Assembly: GCA_022695795.1 (NCBI GenBank)
Contig: MU404077.1
Location: 248,001 to 312,000, forward strand
Origin: Biscogniauxia marginata
Lineage: Eukaryota > Ascomycota > Sordariomycetes > Xylariales > Xylariaceae
Direction of reading: 5' to 3'
DNA length: 64,000 nucleotides
Part shown: positions 11,609 through 23,400 of the stretch, in pieces
Layout: every line of letters begins with the position of its first letter
Numbering within the stretch: the first letter of the stretch is position 1
The notes under the pieces: generated by a model
Told to the model about the DNA's origin: nothing
Seen by the model: the letters and a program-made list of their open reading frames with translations, nothing else
Databases searched by the model: none
Position numbers and translations under genes: made by a program

Positions 11609-12828
11609 TCTGCTTGAATTTGACTGTCTTAGGTTAGTCTGCTTGGAGGTCAGGGAAAATGGGAGGAGAATTTCATTTACAAAAGAAAAATATGTTTCTG
11701 TCAGGTATGTTCTGTTGCTATCTCTACCTAGTGTGCTAATTCAAACTTTTCACAACGATTAGATAAGGTCGTTTCCGTAGTGCGTACATTAACTTTGGCG
11801 CCCCAGGACTACCTGACACTAAGCCCCTTTCAGAAGGCAGTGGGGCTTGCAGCCCCATAAATTGTACCTATCCCGTCATCAACGAAGACCTATCGGGATT
11901 AGTACGTAAAAGCTAGTTGATCTAAAAAACCGGTGGGCCCATTAGGTACCAAAGGTAGAGTGGAGAGTCGAGAAACGGCTAGGTTAATCCGCGGCTATAA
12001 GGGTTTTGTCACGTGGGTGGACTAGCGAGGGGGTGAATGCAACAGTTGGCCTTCTACATTTCACTGTGGTCAGCAATACTCACCAAGACAAGAACAGCAG
12101 CCAGCACACGAAGGCAAAACTGGGCTTAGTATAAGAGTCAGTCAGTTGTTTCTGGAGACGGTGTCGATTTGGGGGAGCATTTTAATCTGATATACAGGTA
12201 CCTATATAAATATTAGAGAGGAAAGAATAACTCCAAAATTTCATATTTCAACACCAAAAACTGTCTCCTTTCTAATCTAACCTTGTTACTTACATAGCTT
12301 ATCAAGCTAAGAAAGAAATAGGATTAATATCATGTGTTACTCCTTAACTATGCCCTCACTTATAACTACCTAGGTAACCGATATTCATAAAGCTGTACTG
12401 GCTGATTTGAGAAGAAATTATATCATAAATACTAGGTGTGAAAGCGGTTAAATGACCCCAGTAAAACATATGATCTTGGAACAGGATAGATTGTCCTCGA
12501 GATATAAAGCCCGCTGGCAACCCAAAATCAACTATTCTATATAACCGGTGGGGAGAACAACCCAACCAACCTCCGCGGAGGATAGCTCCCTTTACTGCCA
12601 CGAGGTCGCGCCATATTACCCTTATTACCCTCCCGCGTCTTGGAGGACCACACGATAATGGAGATTTTATGCCGATCGATGACGTGGTGGGTTACCTACC
12701 TACAACTCAAGTCGACAACATCCTCAGCAGAGCATTTTTGGAGTCTTTTTCACAGTAGCAAATCATAGTCTTTCAAACATACTCTGCTACAGAAGCTGAA
12801 CAGGCTCACAACTCACAAATTAACCACA
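11609..12828. other. intergenic, 1.2 kb
   Basis: The stretch separates two divergent genes, SWIB (-) and the secreted protein (+), and should contain both promoters. An 81-codon minus-strand frame at 12356-12601 shows no domain and is not supported. The sequence is moderately AT-rich around 12190-12440. An ACCTACCT motif lies near 12694. Confidence 0.45.
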
Positions 12829-13684
12829 ATGAGCAGCATTGATACACTCCCTACCACCGCCATCACCACCGTATCCCTCTCTGGATCTCTCTTCCTCATT
12901 ATCCTCTTCTTCCTCTCCCTATCCTCCACCACCATCGCCACCCCCAACGCCGACTGCGCCGCCGCCTCGCTCTCGACGTCCTTCATCCTGCGCTTCATCA
13001 GCTACGGGAACTACACGGCCCTCCCCTCGCAGGGGGATGACACGGCGGTCCCGCGCTTCGAGTCCGTGTCCTTCGCCGTCGCCAACGCGGCCAACGGCGT
13101 CGAGACGCTGTGCGCGTTCGCGCTGCCTCTGAGCGACGGCGGCGGTGGTGGGAATAGTAGCAGCAGTAGCAATAATACTAGTAGTAGCAGGAATAATAAT
13201 AGTCGTGGCTATGGTGGGATGGAAGCGGGACCGGGGGTGGGAGCATGGCAGCCGTGCGCCGACCGCAAGGATACCGACGGCAAGCACCAGTATACGATCG
13301 CGACGGGGGCCGGGTTCGGGATCGTGGGCGGGCGGGTCGCTGTCAACCAGACGTGGTTCTGTCACGACGAGGAGGGTCGGCTGTATGTTGCCCCCTTTTC
13401 TCTGAGTCTTACTCCACTCCTTCCACTCCTTTCCATTTTTTTCTTCTTCTTTCCATACTGTAAACCCTATACTTGTGTTCTCTGCAGAATACGGATACGA
13501 GAGGAAGAGGAGAATAAGAGAGAGAGAGAACATTGCTGATGCGACCGGTCCTTGTGCTAGGGTCGCTTACACGGGAGTGGCAAGGGGTATACTGGACATG
13601 ACCTGTACCGAGGGCAAGATCTCCGGCTATCACCTCCAGAATTGCACAGCGCCGGATACCAGACTTCCGGTCACGCTACTCTGA
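12829..13684 (+). CDS. small secreted Ser/Asn-rich cysteine-containing protein
   Basis: Exon 1 (12829-13382) begins with an ATG and a hydrophobic segment at residues 17-36 followed by an AT/P boundary, fitting a signal peptide. It continues with a Cys-containing domain, a Gly/Ser/Asn linker (about residues 104-126) and a further domain with NQTWFC near residue 177. A GTATGT donor ends it. The next exon ends at TGA 13682-13684 and has Cys residues in ATGPCAR, DMTCTE and LQNCTAPD, all typical of small secreted fungal proteins. The obvious acceptor TCTGCAG at 13487 puts the downstream part in the wrong frame. An AG near 13510, in the AATAAGAGAG tract, restores it. The exact second exon start is therefore uncertain. 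Several Asn-X-Ser/Thr sites suggest glycosylation. No family was recognised. Confidence 0.65.
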
Positions 13685-14332
13685 AGCTAGGCCTTATAAA
13701 TTTTCGTTGGTTAATAATGGCACGTTTCCGTTATAAGGGCTGGTATATCCTTATAAATGATATACGAGAGGTACGATAGTACAACAAACTACAAAACCTA
13801 ATCTATCCCCGAAAGGGGGGTGAAGTGTTATCACTCAGCTCGCCTCTAAGTGTTTTTGAAACCACAAATATTGACTATTAAGTGGCATTCTCTCCTAAAA
13901 TCGAGAGACGAACGATGTTTCAAATACCAGGTAGGACAACCTGAGCTGTACTTATTTCACATCTTTATAGCAATATACAGAATTTATAGGTCCCTTTCCA
14001 TTGCAACATAACCTATAGAATGCAAAGTTTCCATATCATCGCCAATTTTGCTATATCCTCATCATCATGAGTAGAATCTTATCAAAGCAAGAACAATAAA
14101 GTTTCCATCATCATCAAATCCCTCATCATACGCCCATCAGTTTTGTCAGAGCACTTTACAGAGTATAGCTATCGAAAGTGTGAGAATAGATGCACAACCT
14201 CGGCAAAATGTAGAACATAATCCTCCGTACTCGACTGAGAACAGAGGGTTCTTGGTGTATAGAACAGACGCGCCACAACATTCTTCCTAGGGTAAAGAGT
14301 TGCGGCAGGAACATACTAGTTTAGTACCTAGC
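13685..14332. other. intergenic, 0.65 kb
   Basis: The region lies between convergent 3' ends. It contains several CATCAT runs near 14060-14120 and otherwise nothing that I can call. Confidence 0.45.
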
Positions 14333-17300
14333 TTAGGCAGGTGTAGCACCAACCGTCTGGTTGTTTGGTTGGACTTCAGGGGCAGCCTCAGTATGGGTAG
14401 AGGTGCTTGCCATGGAATCATCAGCTTCAGACATAGAGTTTCCAATCTGTGTTGTATAGCCGTTGTCTTCCAATGGCAGATCTTCGAAGAGAACATCGAT
14501 CTCTTCAAGCAGGTTTCTGGTCTCCATTCTGGCTGCCTCGGAAACCTGCGCAATGTCGAGGCCGATAATCGCATTCTTGTAGTCAATATCTGCCAGGCGA
14601 AGAATCTCGGTGATGCCAGAGCACAGCTCCGCTTGCAGGTTCTTGCATAGCCCATCGAGACATTCCTTTGCCATATTACAGGACTTCTCGAACATGGTAT
14701 TTTTGTTCGACGTAACATGTTCAATCATGGCCTGTTTCATTCGCCGGTAAGACCCAGCGCCTACAAGAATCCTGATTAGATTCAGTAATCATGTATGAAG
14801 ATAGAGACATACTTACCACTCTCTTTGGCGCAGTGGTCATAAACTGCTGCCATTGTTTTTAGAATGACAGGTGTAAACTTCCGACTGGCCTCTCTCTGCA
14901 TTGATTCCATTGTCTTGCGAAATGTTTGCAGAATATCCTTGATATATTGAGTGTATGACAAAACTTGGTCATTGAGCAGATTCAATGCTGAGGGATTGAT
15001 GTTGTCCTGCAGTCGGAATATGACCCATGAATGGAACTTTTGAAGCCGCTGCACGAAGATACTGATAAACCAGTCTAATACTGCAGGAATCCGACGAGTG
15101 AAAACCCTCTCCTAGGAGTTTACGATACTCGTTTTCATCGGTTCCATGAGTTCTGGTTTGGAAGTCAGTCTCACATTATCTTGTGGCATGAAACATTTCG
15201 ATTATGCATAATGATGCTAATGAAGTAAGTTAAGTTCATATTACCTTCGTTGAAATCGTGAGGACCTCTGCTGCCTGCGAAAACACCTCTAGAAGGAGAT
15301 TAGCAACTTGTAATTACTAGGAAGAATATAGAGAGACATACGCGCGACGGCATGTAGCCTTATAGGTAGACCAAGATAAGGTTGCCGAACCACGATCCTC
15401 TACTTGCTCGCCCCAGCTCTTGGCGATATCGATTGCCTTGCTAGTGGCACTTGCAGCCGCAGGAACAAATTGACTGTAGAGGTATTTTGCTAAGATCTCC
15501 TCGCATTTATTCCTAACTTGACGAACCATAGAATTCATGTCCTTGTACTCGTGAGTAAATGCAAATTTCCGCACATAGAAGGGAGTACCTGATAAACATA
15601 CCTCAGCAATTTTCGCTAAATCTGTCTCGAGAAAAGAAGCTTCACGCTGTTTCTCATTATCACTGAGTTCGATTTCAGCCTCGTGATTAGCCGTCCAGAT
15701 GAACAACGAATTTAGGAGTTTCATGTACGCATTCAGGAAGGACTTAGAGGCAGTTATGCGACCACTTTCGGTTAGAAGTTTTGCATGATTTCGCAGTTGG
15801 GGTATTTCAGTCTCCCCAATGCTGTCAAACCCTTGCACTTCCTCGTCCCTTTTCAGCCTGCCACAAAGCTTCTGGTACGCGCGGCTGCTCACGCAGAAGA
15901 CAGGTAGTGACTCTGCAACTTTCTCGTAGTCTCGGAGGTCAATATCAGGGTTGAATAATTCCTCGTCCTCTTGGGCGGCGTTTTCTTGATCCAGTCTATA
16001 ACGAAATCAGCCGCGATACAAGGCTACGTAAAAACTAGGCTCATGAGCCTCTAAGGATAACTTACTCTTTGACCCCCTGGCGGAAATCTCTGCGGATAGC
16101 TTCTCTTGAGTACTCGTTACGCCCACGAACGCAAAGTGACTTGATTAGCGATTGATGGCATGTAATTTCATCATCACGACGGTGGGCATTTTGTTTGGCT
16201 TCTTCCACTTGCATCAGAAACCCTTTCTTCTCGTCTCGGGCTATTCTCTTTTCAGAGCGAAGTGACTCAAGCCTTGATCGGATGCCGACTTCTGTTACAG
16301 ACTCGGTTTGAGGATTGTCATCCCGTTCTTCTTCGGTTGTGCTGTCGTCGGCGTCACTATCTTCAGTGGAATTATCTGAATCGTAGTTTAGTTGAAGCCT
16401 CTTGCAGATTTGAGACTTCTCTGTGGGTCTCTTGCGCTTCTTGGAGAGAGGGGAAGGCGGATGGGCAACCTCAGTAGCAAGCTGACGCTCCTGGAGACAC
16501 TCCAATTCCTCAATCAGGGAATCGAGTCGTGAAATATTCCCATCTACGATGTCAATACGCTCACGTAATCCCAGAACGGCTGACTCTGTCTCGGCTTGAA
16601 GTAACCGAAGGTTTTCCATTGGATCAAAATTGTCTTCCGTCTCGTCATTCAGGTCGAGAGCGTCAACTGCTTCTGTGACGCAAATGTCGTCAGTCTTGGA
16701 TGCAATGAAGGAAATGTTCAAATAAGTGCCGTCGAACTTCATTTGAAGCTTAAATGATTAACCTAGCAGCTTCTGAGCTGCCTTGTCATCGACAGCTCTA
16801 ATAATAGGTGCGACAACCCAAATCGCTGTGCATTTCTCCAGGTACTTGTTTGCAATAGCTGCCCGAGCAGCGTTCGAGTCTTGGACACCAGGCTGCAGAG
16901 AGTCAGTGTAGAACTTAGCCGTATATGCCCCAGATGACTTACCAAATCAACAAGGACTACTCCAGTTGAGAGCGCATCGGCTTTGGTGTATACGCGGACG
17001 ACTTTCACGAGAGGCCAAAACTCCATTTTTTTCTGATCAGCCTTGGGTCGACCGCGGCGGTCGCCTTTCTTGCCCTCCTTCTCGGTGTTTTTGTCTTTGC
17101 TATCAATATACACAGCTAATTGGTCATAGAACTCCTCGGAAGTAGACCCATTGACAGCCTTTGTTGTTCCGAGTATGTCACAAATTTCCGGGTCGGTGGC
17201 TAGAGCATTGAAGTCGGCGTTTGCTATCATTTCTTTTGTGTATTTCGGGTATACTGCTTTTATTTTTGCATATGCGATCCCGGCTTCCGACTCGGGGATG

Positions 17301-17747
17301 GTACTTTCCCGACACATCGCCATTAGAATCGATCATATCAAAGCGAAGTTGGTCAAGATCTCGGGACCAGTCTTCTTTCGTAATAAACTCCACTTCCGCA
17401 CGGTAGAGTTCATGGGGATCCTCGCAATAATTCCAGGAAAGTTCTGTGATAACAGCCGTGCAAGCTCTCATGCAGTTCGTTGGCACGAGTCGTTCTTCAT
17501 CAAGAACTGCATTGATGACGGAGCTCTTACCAGAGCCTGTGCTGCCAACAACGCCAATCAAAGTGCGCGTAGGCTTTGCTCGCTCCCTGAGAGTATGGAT
17601 ATATTTTAGCCAACGAGACACATTACTATTATCTCTGGCCTTTTCTAGAGGATTAGACAATGTGTCTAATGTACCAACGGCAGTAATGACAAGTCGTTCC
17701 AAGACCTCAGCTGAGCTCTCGGTTATGCCTTTTTGTAGATGTGGCAT
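14333..17747 (-). pseudogene. dynamin-superfamily GTPase, SLIP-GC/NUGGC-like, disabled
   Basis: Seven coding segments can be followed: 16943-17747, 16066-16892, 15342-15995, 15245-15288, 14817-15152 and 14333-14760, the first being split by a frameshift. All five introns (50-92 nt) keep GT...AG ends and phase. If the lesions are ignored the product is about 1030 residues. Features are the P-loop GSTGSGKS (residues 68-75), the G3 motif DLPGVQD, the G4-like SKTDD, an acidic Ser/Asp-rich coiled-coil insert, and a helical C-terminal half. This matches the SLIP-GC (nuclear GTPase) group common in ascomycetes. Lesions are one extra base in a CCCC run (plus-strand 17294-17297), an in-frame TAA (16758-16760) just after the G3 exon, and a TAG (15112-15114) at a position normally Trp. 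Sequencing error could explain one lesion but hardly all three. Confidence 0.82.
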
Positions 17748-18734
17748 ATTGATTCTCTTGTGGGTTGTGTTTGGTTGGGCAGGTGTAGCTGAAGGTACTG
17801 GGATCTGAAGCTCTTTGTCATGTGTGGTCTTGTTGGTATCAGAAGGACCTTTATTTATGTGGTAAGTATCATAATGAAAGTAGTATTATTGGTAGACTTA
17901 CCACGGGGTCCATCCGAGGACGTCATGAGTTTGACGAGCTGATTGGGCTGCCCGATCGGGCGACTAAGTTTATTGCTCGACATGGCTTGGGCGTTTCTGA
18001 TATGCGAGTAGTGTCGTTTAGGCTCAGGTGGATATGAGTATTCCTTTTGGGATCTCTGTGATCCTCGAAGATGAGGGTGTGGTGTAAGTATGGGCAGGCA
18101 TATTAATATGATGAGTGTGTATGATGGGGAAGGCAGCTACCTTCCGTGATGACAGAAGAGAAGGTATACTAATCAAGAGGCAGGTTGCGGTGCAGACCAG
18201 TAGATGAAAGAAGATATAGGGGACGAGGAAAAATGGAAGAAGGGACAAAAAAATGAGAGGTGCAAGAGATGGCTGTCTGCCGTGATTATGGGAGAGAAGT
18301 TGTATGTACTAACCATAGGCCGGGAGACTAGTGATGATGAAGGTGTATATATGTAGTTGGATGACGAGGTGAAGGACATATAGGAAGGGAAAAGAAAGTG
18401 TAAAGGATATGTATAAGGAAAGTTGCAGTTTGTAGAGGAACTCGGGCTGCAACTTTGGTGACATGTACCTAAGACATACATAGCCTTAGGATGTAGTGCA
18501 CCAGGTGTGTCTGGATGGTGTAGGTGCCAGAGGAGATGCTGTGGTGTGATGCTAGTAGTGGGAAACGTGTGCTGTTTGCCCTACTTAAGGCTCAAATAGG
18601 TACATACATAGAGAGATTTATGCAATTCCTTTAGCGTAGATGTGCATGAAAAATGTAGGATTATGGGTGGTAAAGGGAGAGACGACGGGAAATGTGATAT
18701 GTATACTCGAGAGAAGATAGATACTTGAACTAGG
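17748..18734. other. intergenic, 1 kb, upstream of the GTPase pseudogene
   Basis: No supportable gene. The sequence is rich in GTG/GAT and purines on the plus strand between 18040 and 18700. It ends abruptly at the first long terminal repeat, with CTAGG as the left target-site copy (18730-18734). Confidence 0.45.
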
Positions 18735-18972
18735 TGTTAAGGGGTAATGCCTTCTGTATTTAAAAACTAGAATAATTATTTTAAAATGGCTTAAAAAGAT
18801 AAACTCTTCCGTGTGTATTCCCTTTTTATATAAATGAGAAGTTCACGTTAATACTTAAGGCTTTAACTACTATTTATTATTTTATTATTATTATTATATA
18901 TTTTAATTTATATATTAATATATCTTTTTAATTAATAAATATAAATAAAACTTATTTATTTACTTTGTAATA
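18735..18972 (-). repeat. left LTR of the outer element
   Basis: It begins TGTTAAGGGG and ends TTGTAATA. It aligns along its whole length with 40979-41231, differing almost only by C/T and G/A changes plus a short indel. The first 40 bases are much less mutated than in the other copy. Confidence 0.8.
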
Positions 18973-19328
18973 TTATTTCTTCCTTTTTAAAGCTTCGTTT
19001 TAAAGCTTTAATTAACTTGTTTATTATATAACTTATTAAAATAAAATAAAATTTAATTAATAAAAAAATGTTAAAATCCTTTAAAAAGTAGTTATAAAGT
19101 TCTTATATTTATTTTAATTTTTAAGGAATCTTTCTTATTTTATTAAGTTATTAATAGTTTTTATATTATATTTATTTACGATTTAAACGTTATTAACCTT
19201 TTTTAATATTTTTATAAGTTAAAAAATATTCGTTTTTTAACGTAATAAAATTTAATAAATAAAATATAAAAAGTATTATATATATATATTATTTAAATAA
19301 AAGTTTTAATTAAATAACTATAAAAAAT

Positions 19329-19792
19329 TATAACGAACCTCTTTATATATTTCTAGTTAATTAACTTTATAAATAAATACGTATTAAGTTTTTTTTAATT
19401 TAAAAATAATAAAAAATCGAGGTTAATTTAAAAAATTTATAAAAATTTATTCGTTAAAAATATTTTAAAGTATTTTTATTATAATATTAAAAAATAACTA
19501 TAATTTTAAATTAATAACTAAAAAACAAAAATAAATAAATAAATATAAAGAAAATTTAAATTTACTTATACTTATTTTTTTAATATTTCTTATTTTAATA
19601 TGTTAAATATCATTAGATTTTTTTATTCTCGAGAATTTAATATATTAGATTTTTATAGATTCTTAAATCGACGGGAATTTATATCACATAACGTTATATT
19701 ACCCTTTTAACTCGAGTTATTCGTTCTTTGCATTTTTAGTCCGTACTTTATACCTTTATTAAAGACCCTTTTAACACTATTAATTCGTAATA
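19329..19792 (-). mobile_element. solo LTR, U3 type III, TSD AAAAT
   Basis: This 464-bp copy runs from TATAACGAACC (TGTGACGAACC after RIP) to TTCGTAATA and is flanked on both sides by AAAAT. Its body matches the solo LTRs at 29689 and 39465, including a short segment with the palindromic CTCGAG. No internal region is attached, so it is a solo LTR left by recombination. Confidence 0.85.
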
Positions 19793-20035
19793 AAAATAAC
19801 TTCGTTTATTTAAAAAGGTTTTAACATTTTATAATTTAGTTTTTTAAAAAGTTATTAAGTTTTAATATTACGTTTATTAAGTATAACGAGATTTTCTTTT
19901 TAAAATTTAAATACTTTTTAACTCGGTTTTAAGCTTGCTTTAAAACTTTAAAAGTTTTTTTATATAATCGAGTTATTTAATACATATATAAAGAATTAAT
20001 AAAATGTTTAATTTTTACTTATAATAAGTTATACG

Positions 20036-20497
20036 TATGACGAGCCTCCTTGTGTGTTCCTAGTTAACTGACTTCACAGGTAAGTACGTACTAGGTTTTC
20101 TTAATTTGAAGGTAACAGTGGGTTAAAATTGGTTCAATTAATTTATAATGTTATGTTCGTTAAAGAGGTTTCAAGGTACTCTTATTATAGTATCAAGGAG
20201 TAACTATAGTCTTAGATTTATAGCTGGGGAAAATAAATGACTAGGTATATAAGAAATCCTATCCTTTTTATATTAAATTTCCTCTTAAGATAATGCTTAA
20301 CATCTTTAATTATTCTCTTTCATTCTTTGTAAGAGCAACAAAAAATATAATTATTCTTTTTTATTTTTTGTGAAAGTAATAAAGAATATAATTATTCTCT
20401 CTTATTCTCTATAAAAATAATAAAGAATACTATTATAAGTCACGTGACTTACGTTTATATAACTATCCACCTTTTTAACCCTTATTAATTCGTAACA
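20036..20497 (-). repeat. 3' LTR of element A
   Basis: It spans TATGACGAGCC to TCGTAACA, 462 bp, the same length as the partner at 26970. It contains three degenerate copies of a 41-bp U3 repeat and the palindrome AAGTCACGTGACTT. Confidence 0.88.
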
Positions 20498-23400
20498 TTA
20501 TTTCTCTTTTTTAACTTGTTTTATCCTTAAAACGCTTTAAGTTAATATTTATTATTTTTTACTATGTTTTTAAGAAAAATAACTAAACGTTTTTAACTAA
20601 ATTCGAAGAAGAGTTCTATTAAATATCGTCGTGAGTTAGTTTTCGCGATTATCGAGTTTAATTTCGAAGTTATATCATACTTTTACTATTTTAATCGGGG
20701 CTTTACTTATAAAATATTAAAAAGCCGCAAAAAGTGTTAAAACTATATTAAGATAAATATTTTTTAATGCGACGAAAATCGTATTTCTTTTAATTCCCTA
20801 AAAAATATTCGTTTAGAAAAACTACGCGTTAATAGGGAGAAATATGCGACCTTTAAAGAGTACCGACGTATTTTTTAAAGCCTTTAAAAGCTCTTAACTC
20901 GTATGTCCCGCTTAAACTAATAATTTAAGTTTCTTCGCGAGCGGGGGGTAAAATTTGTTTAGCGTAAACTTAAAAACTTAAATGAGTTAAAAGAGTAAAA
21001 ACTCTTTAAGGTAAAGTAACAACGTTTTAATAAAGAATAGTAGCGTATAAAGGAATCGCTACGTTAGTTTGAATTTAAGTAAGACGTGCTTACTTCGGAG
21101 GTTTTCCCCTTTTTCGACTAGTCCTAATTGAATCGCGACCCGGGTCCTCAAATCCCCTTAAGCGATTTGGGTTTTAGCGGTGGAAATTCTCAAGTTTATT
21201 TATTAAATTCTTTAAATGTTTAAGTGTTTTTTAAGTGTTTTTTTTTAGTAAGTAGTTTTCCTATTTAATAAAATACTATAATTAACTTCCGACTCGTTTT
21301 AAATTTAATATCTTTTTTATTTCGTATTTATTAGAGTTTTCTTTAAATTCTAGTTGGTTTTTTAGTATAGCGTTATTTAATGTTGGTTTTAAGAGCGAAA
21401 CATAAAATATAAGATGTATTTTAAATCTTTTTAGTAATGCTAATTTGTAATTAACTTTCGAAATAACCTCTTTAATTTTATATGGTTTTAATTTCTTGAA
21501 TTTAAGTTTTTCGTTAGGTCGCTTTGTTTTAATTTAAGGTGTTTTTAATGTTACGCCTTGTCGTTAACAAAGCAAATAAACTATGTTTTTTCTTTTAAGA
21601 ATTAGTTCTTTAATTCTTTTTTTATTATAATACTTTGTTATTTTATCTTAAATAAATTATAATTCTTTTTATAGCCGTTATTATATTGTTTAGACTTTTT
21701 CGGATAATATTTCTACTTTTAAGGCTTCCGTTTCGACTTTTAGTGTTTTCGTGAGTTTGATTAGTTGTTTTTAAACTTCCGCTTTTTACTTGTACATTAC
21801 CTTATGTAGTGATCTTTTTATTTATTCGTTAGTTTAAGGATAATACGTTATAAACAATTTTTGCTTAATTTTTATTCGTTTTATTAAGCTAATTTAAAAT
21901 TTTAACGTAAATAACTTGTTTTTATTTGAAATAATTTGTTTTACTATGCTCGATTCGTTGAATAGTAAGAAGTAAGCGTATTTCGTGAGTTTATTAATAA
22001 TTACTTATATGTTGTTATAAGGTACTTTTATGATAAGATCTTTTAACTTTAAAAGTTTCACTATAAAATCTCATGTAATTATGTGTCACGCTTTGTTAAG
22101 TATCTAGGTTGGTTATAGTAATTTATATGGTTTATATCGTGATGCTTTTGCCTTATTATAAATGTTATAATTCTTTATAATTTTTTTAATTGTTTATTAT
22201 ATTTCTAGAAAGTCGAATTTTTCTTGAAGTCGTTTTATTATTTTGAAAATCCCTTGGTAGCCGTGTAGAGGATATTCGTGAAATTCTTTGACGAATTCAT
22301 CTTGTACTCGTTTTGGTATATATACCTTTTCCTTATACGAGAGAAGTTTGTCGTTAGATCCTTGTTAAGATTATAATTATTTTTCCTTTTAACTGTAATT
22401 TTCCTTAAAACGTTATTTTTAGTTTTTTATGTTAATTCGTATATAAATTAATATAATTAATTTGTTATTTTATTGTTTAAACATTTAGATATCTCTTTTA
22501 TTAATTTTTAATTTATAATTTCCTTTTTTATTAAAAAGATCTACTTAGATATTTTCTTTTCTCTTAATATACTAGATTTTAAAATTGAATTTAAACAGGA
22601 AAATCATTTAACGCTTATATCTTTAATTAAGCGTTTATGTTATTATGAATCGTGTAAGGTTTTTGTGGTTTAAATAGATGTTAATAGGTTCTTTAATTTT
22701 GCTAAGCTATGGTTCCTATTTTTCTAGTGCTTTAATGACTACTAATAGTTCCTTGTTATAAATTTAATAGTTTAGTTTAGCACTATATAGTGCTTTGAAT
22801 AAGTACGTGACTAGGTACTATTTCCCATTGTTTTTTAATTGCTTTAGGACTATTTTAATGGCGAAATCTAAGGCGTTTGTCCTTAGTCGTTTCTTTTTAT
22901 TTTCATTTAGAAGTTTATATATAACCTTACTAGTTATAACTTCCTTTAGCTATTAAAAAGCCCGCTTAGCTTTTTTAGTGAAATAAAAAGCCTTTTTTAT
23001 TTTCGCTAGGGTAGTTAATTCCGTTAATGGTTTAACGATACGCTTGAAATCTTTGATGAATTATTTAACATAATTAACAAAGCTAAGAAATGCACATACG
23101 TTTATGACACTCTTAGGTTCTAGTTAATTCTTAATTATTACTATTTTTCCCTTTTGAATATAGATTTCTTTTAAACTTATTATAAACCCTAGATAGTTTA
23201 GTTTTTTAATATGTTATTTACTTTTAATTAAATAAATAAGTAAGTTCGCCTTTTCCAGGGTTTTTAACATTTACTTTACATGTTTTTTATGCTCTTTCTC
23301 GTTTTTTAAGTAAATTAGTATATCGTTTAAGTAAACAAATATAAATTTATCTAGAAACTTGCGAAGAATTATTATAATTATGTGTTAAAATATAGCAGGT

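Noticed and set aside
12356..12601. 81-codon minus-strand frame between SWIB and the secreted protein
   Set aside because: It has an ATG and stop but no recognisable domain, and it sits in the likely promoter region.
12919..13533. 204-codon minus-strand frame opposite the secreted protein
   Set aside because: It is an antisense shadow of GC-rich coding sequence and contradicts the clear plus-strand signal peptide and cysteine pattern.
17151..17609. Plus-strand 152-codon frame over the GTPase
   Set aside because: It overlaps the P-loop exon on the minus strand, which has real homology.
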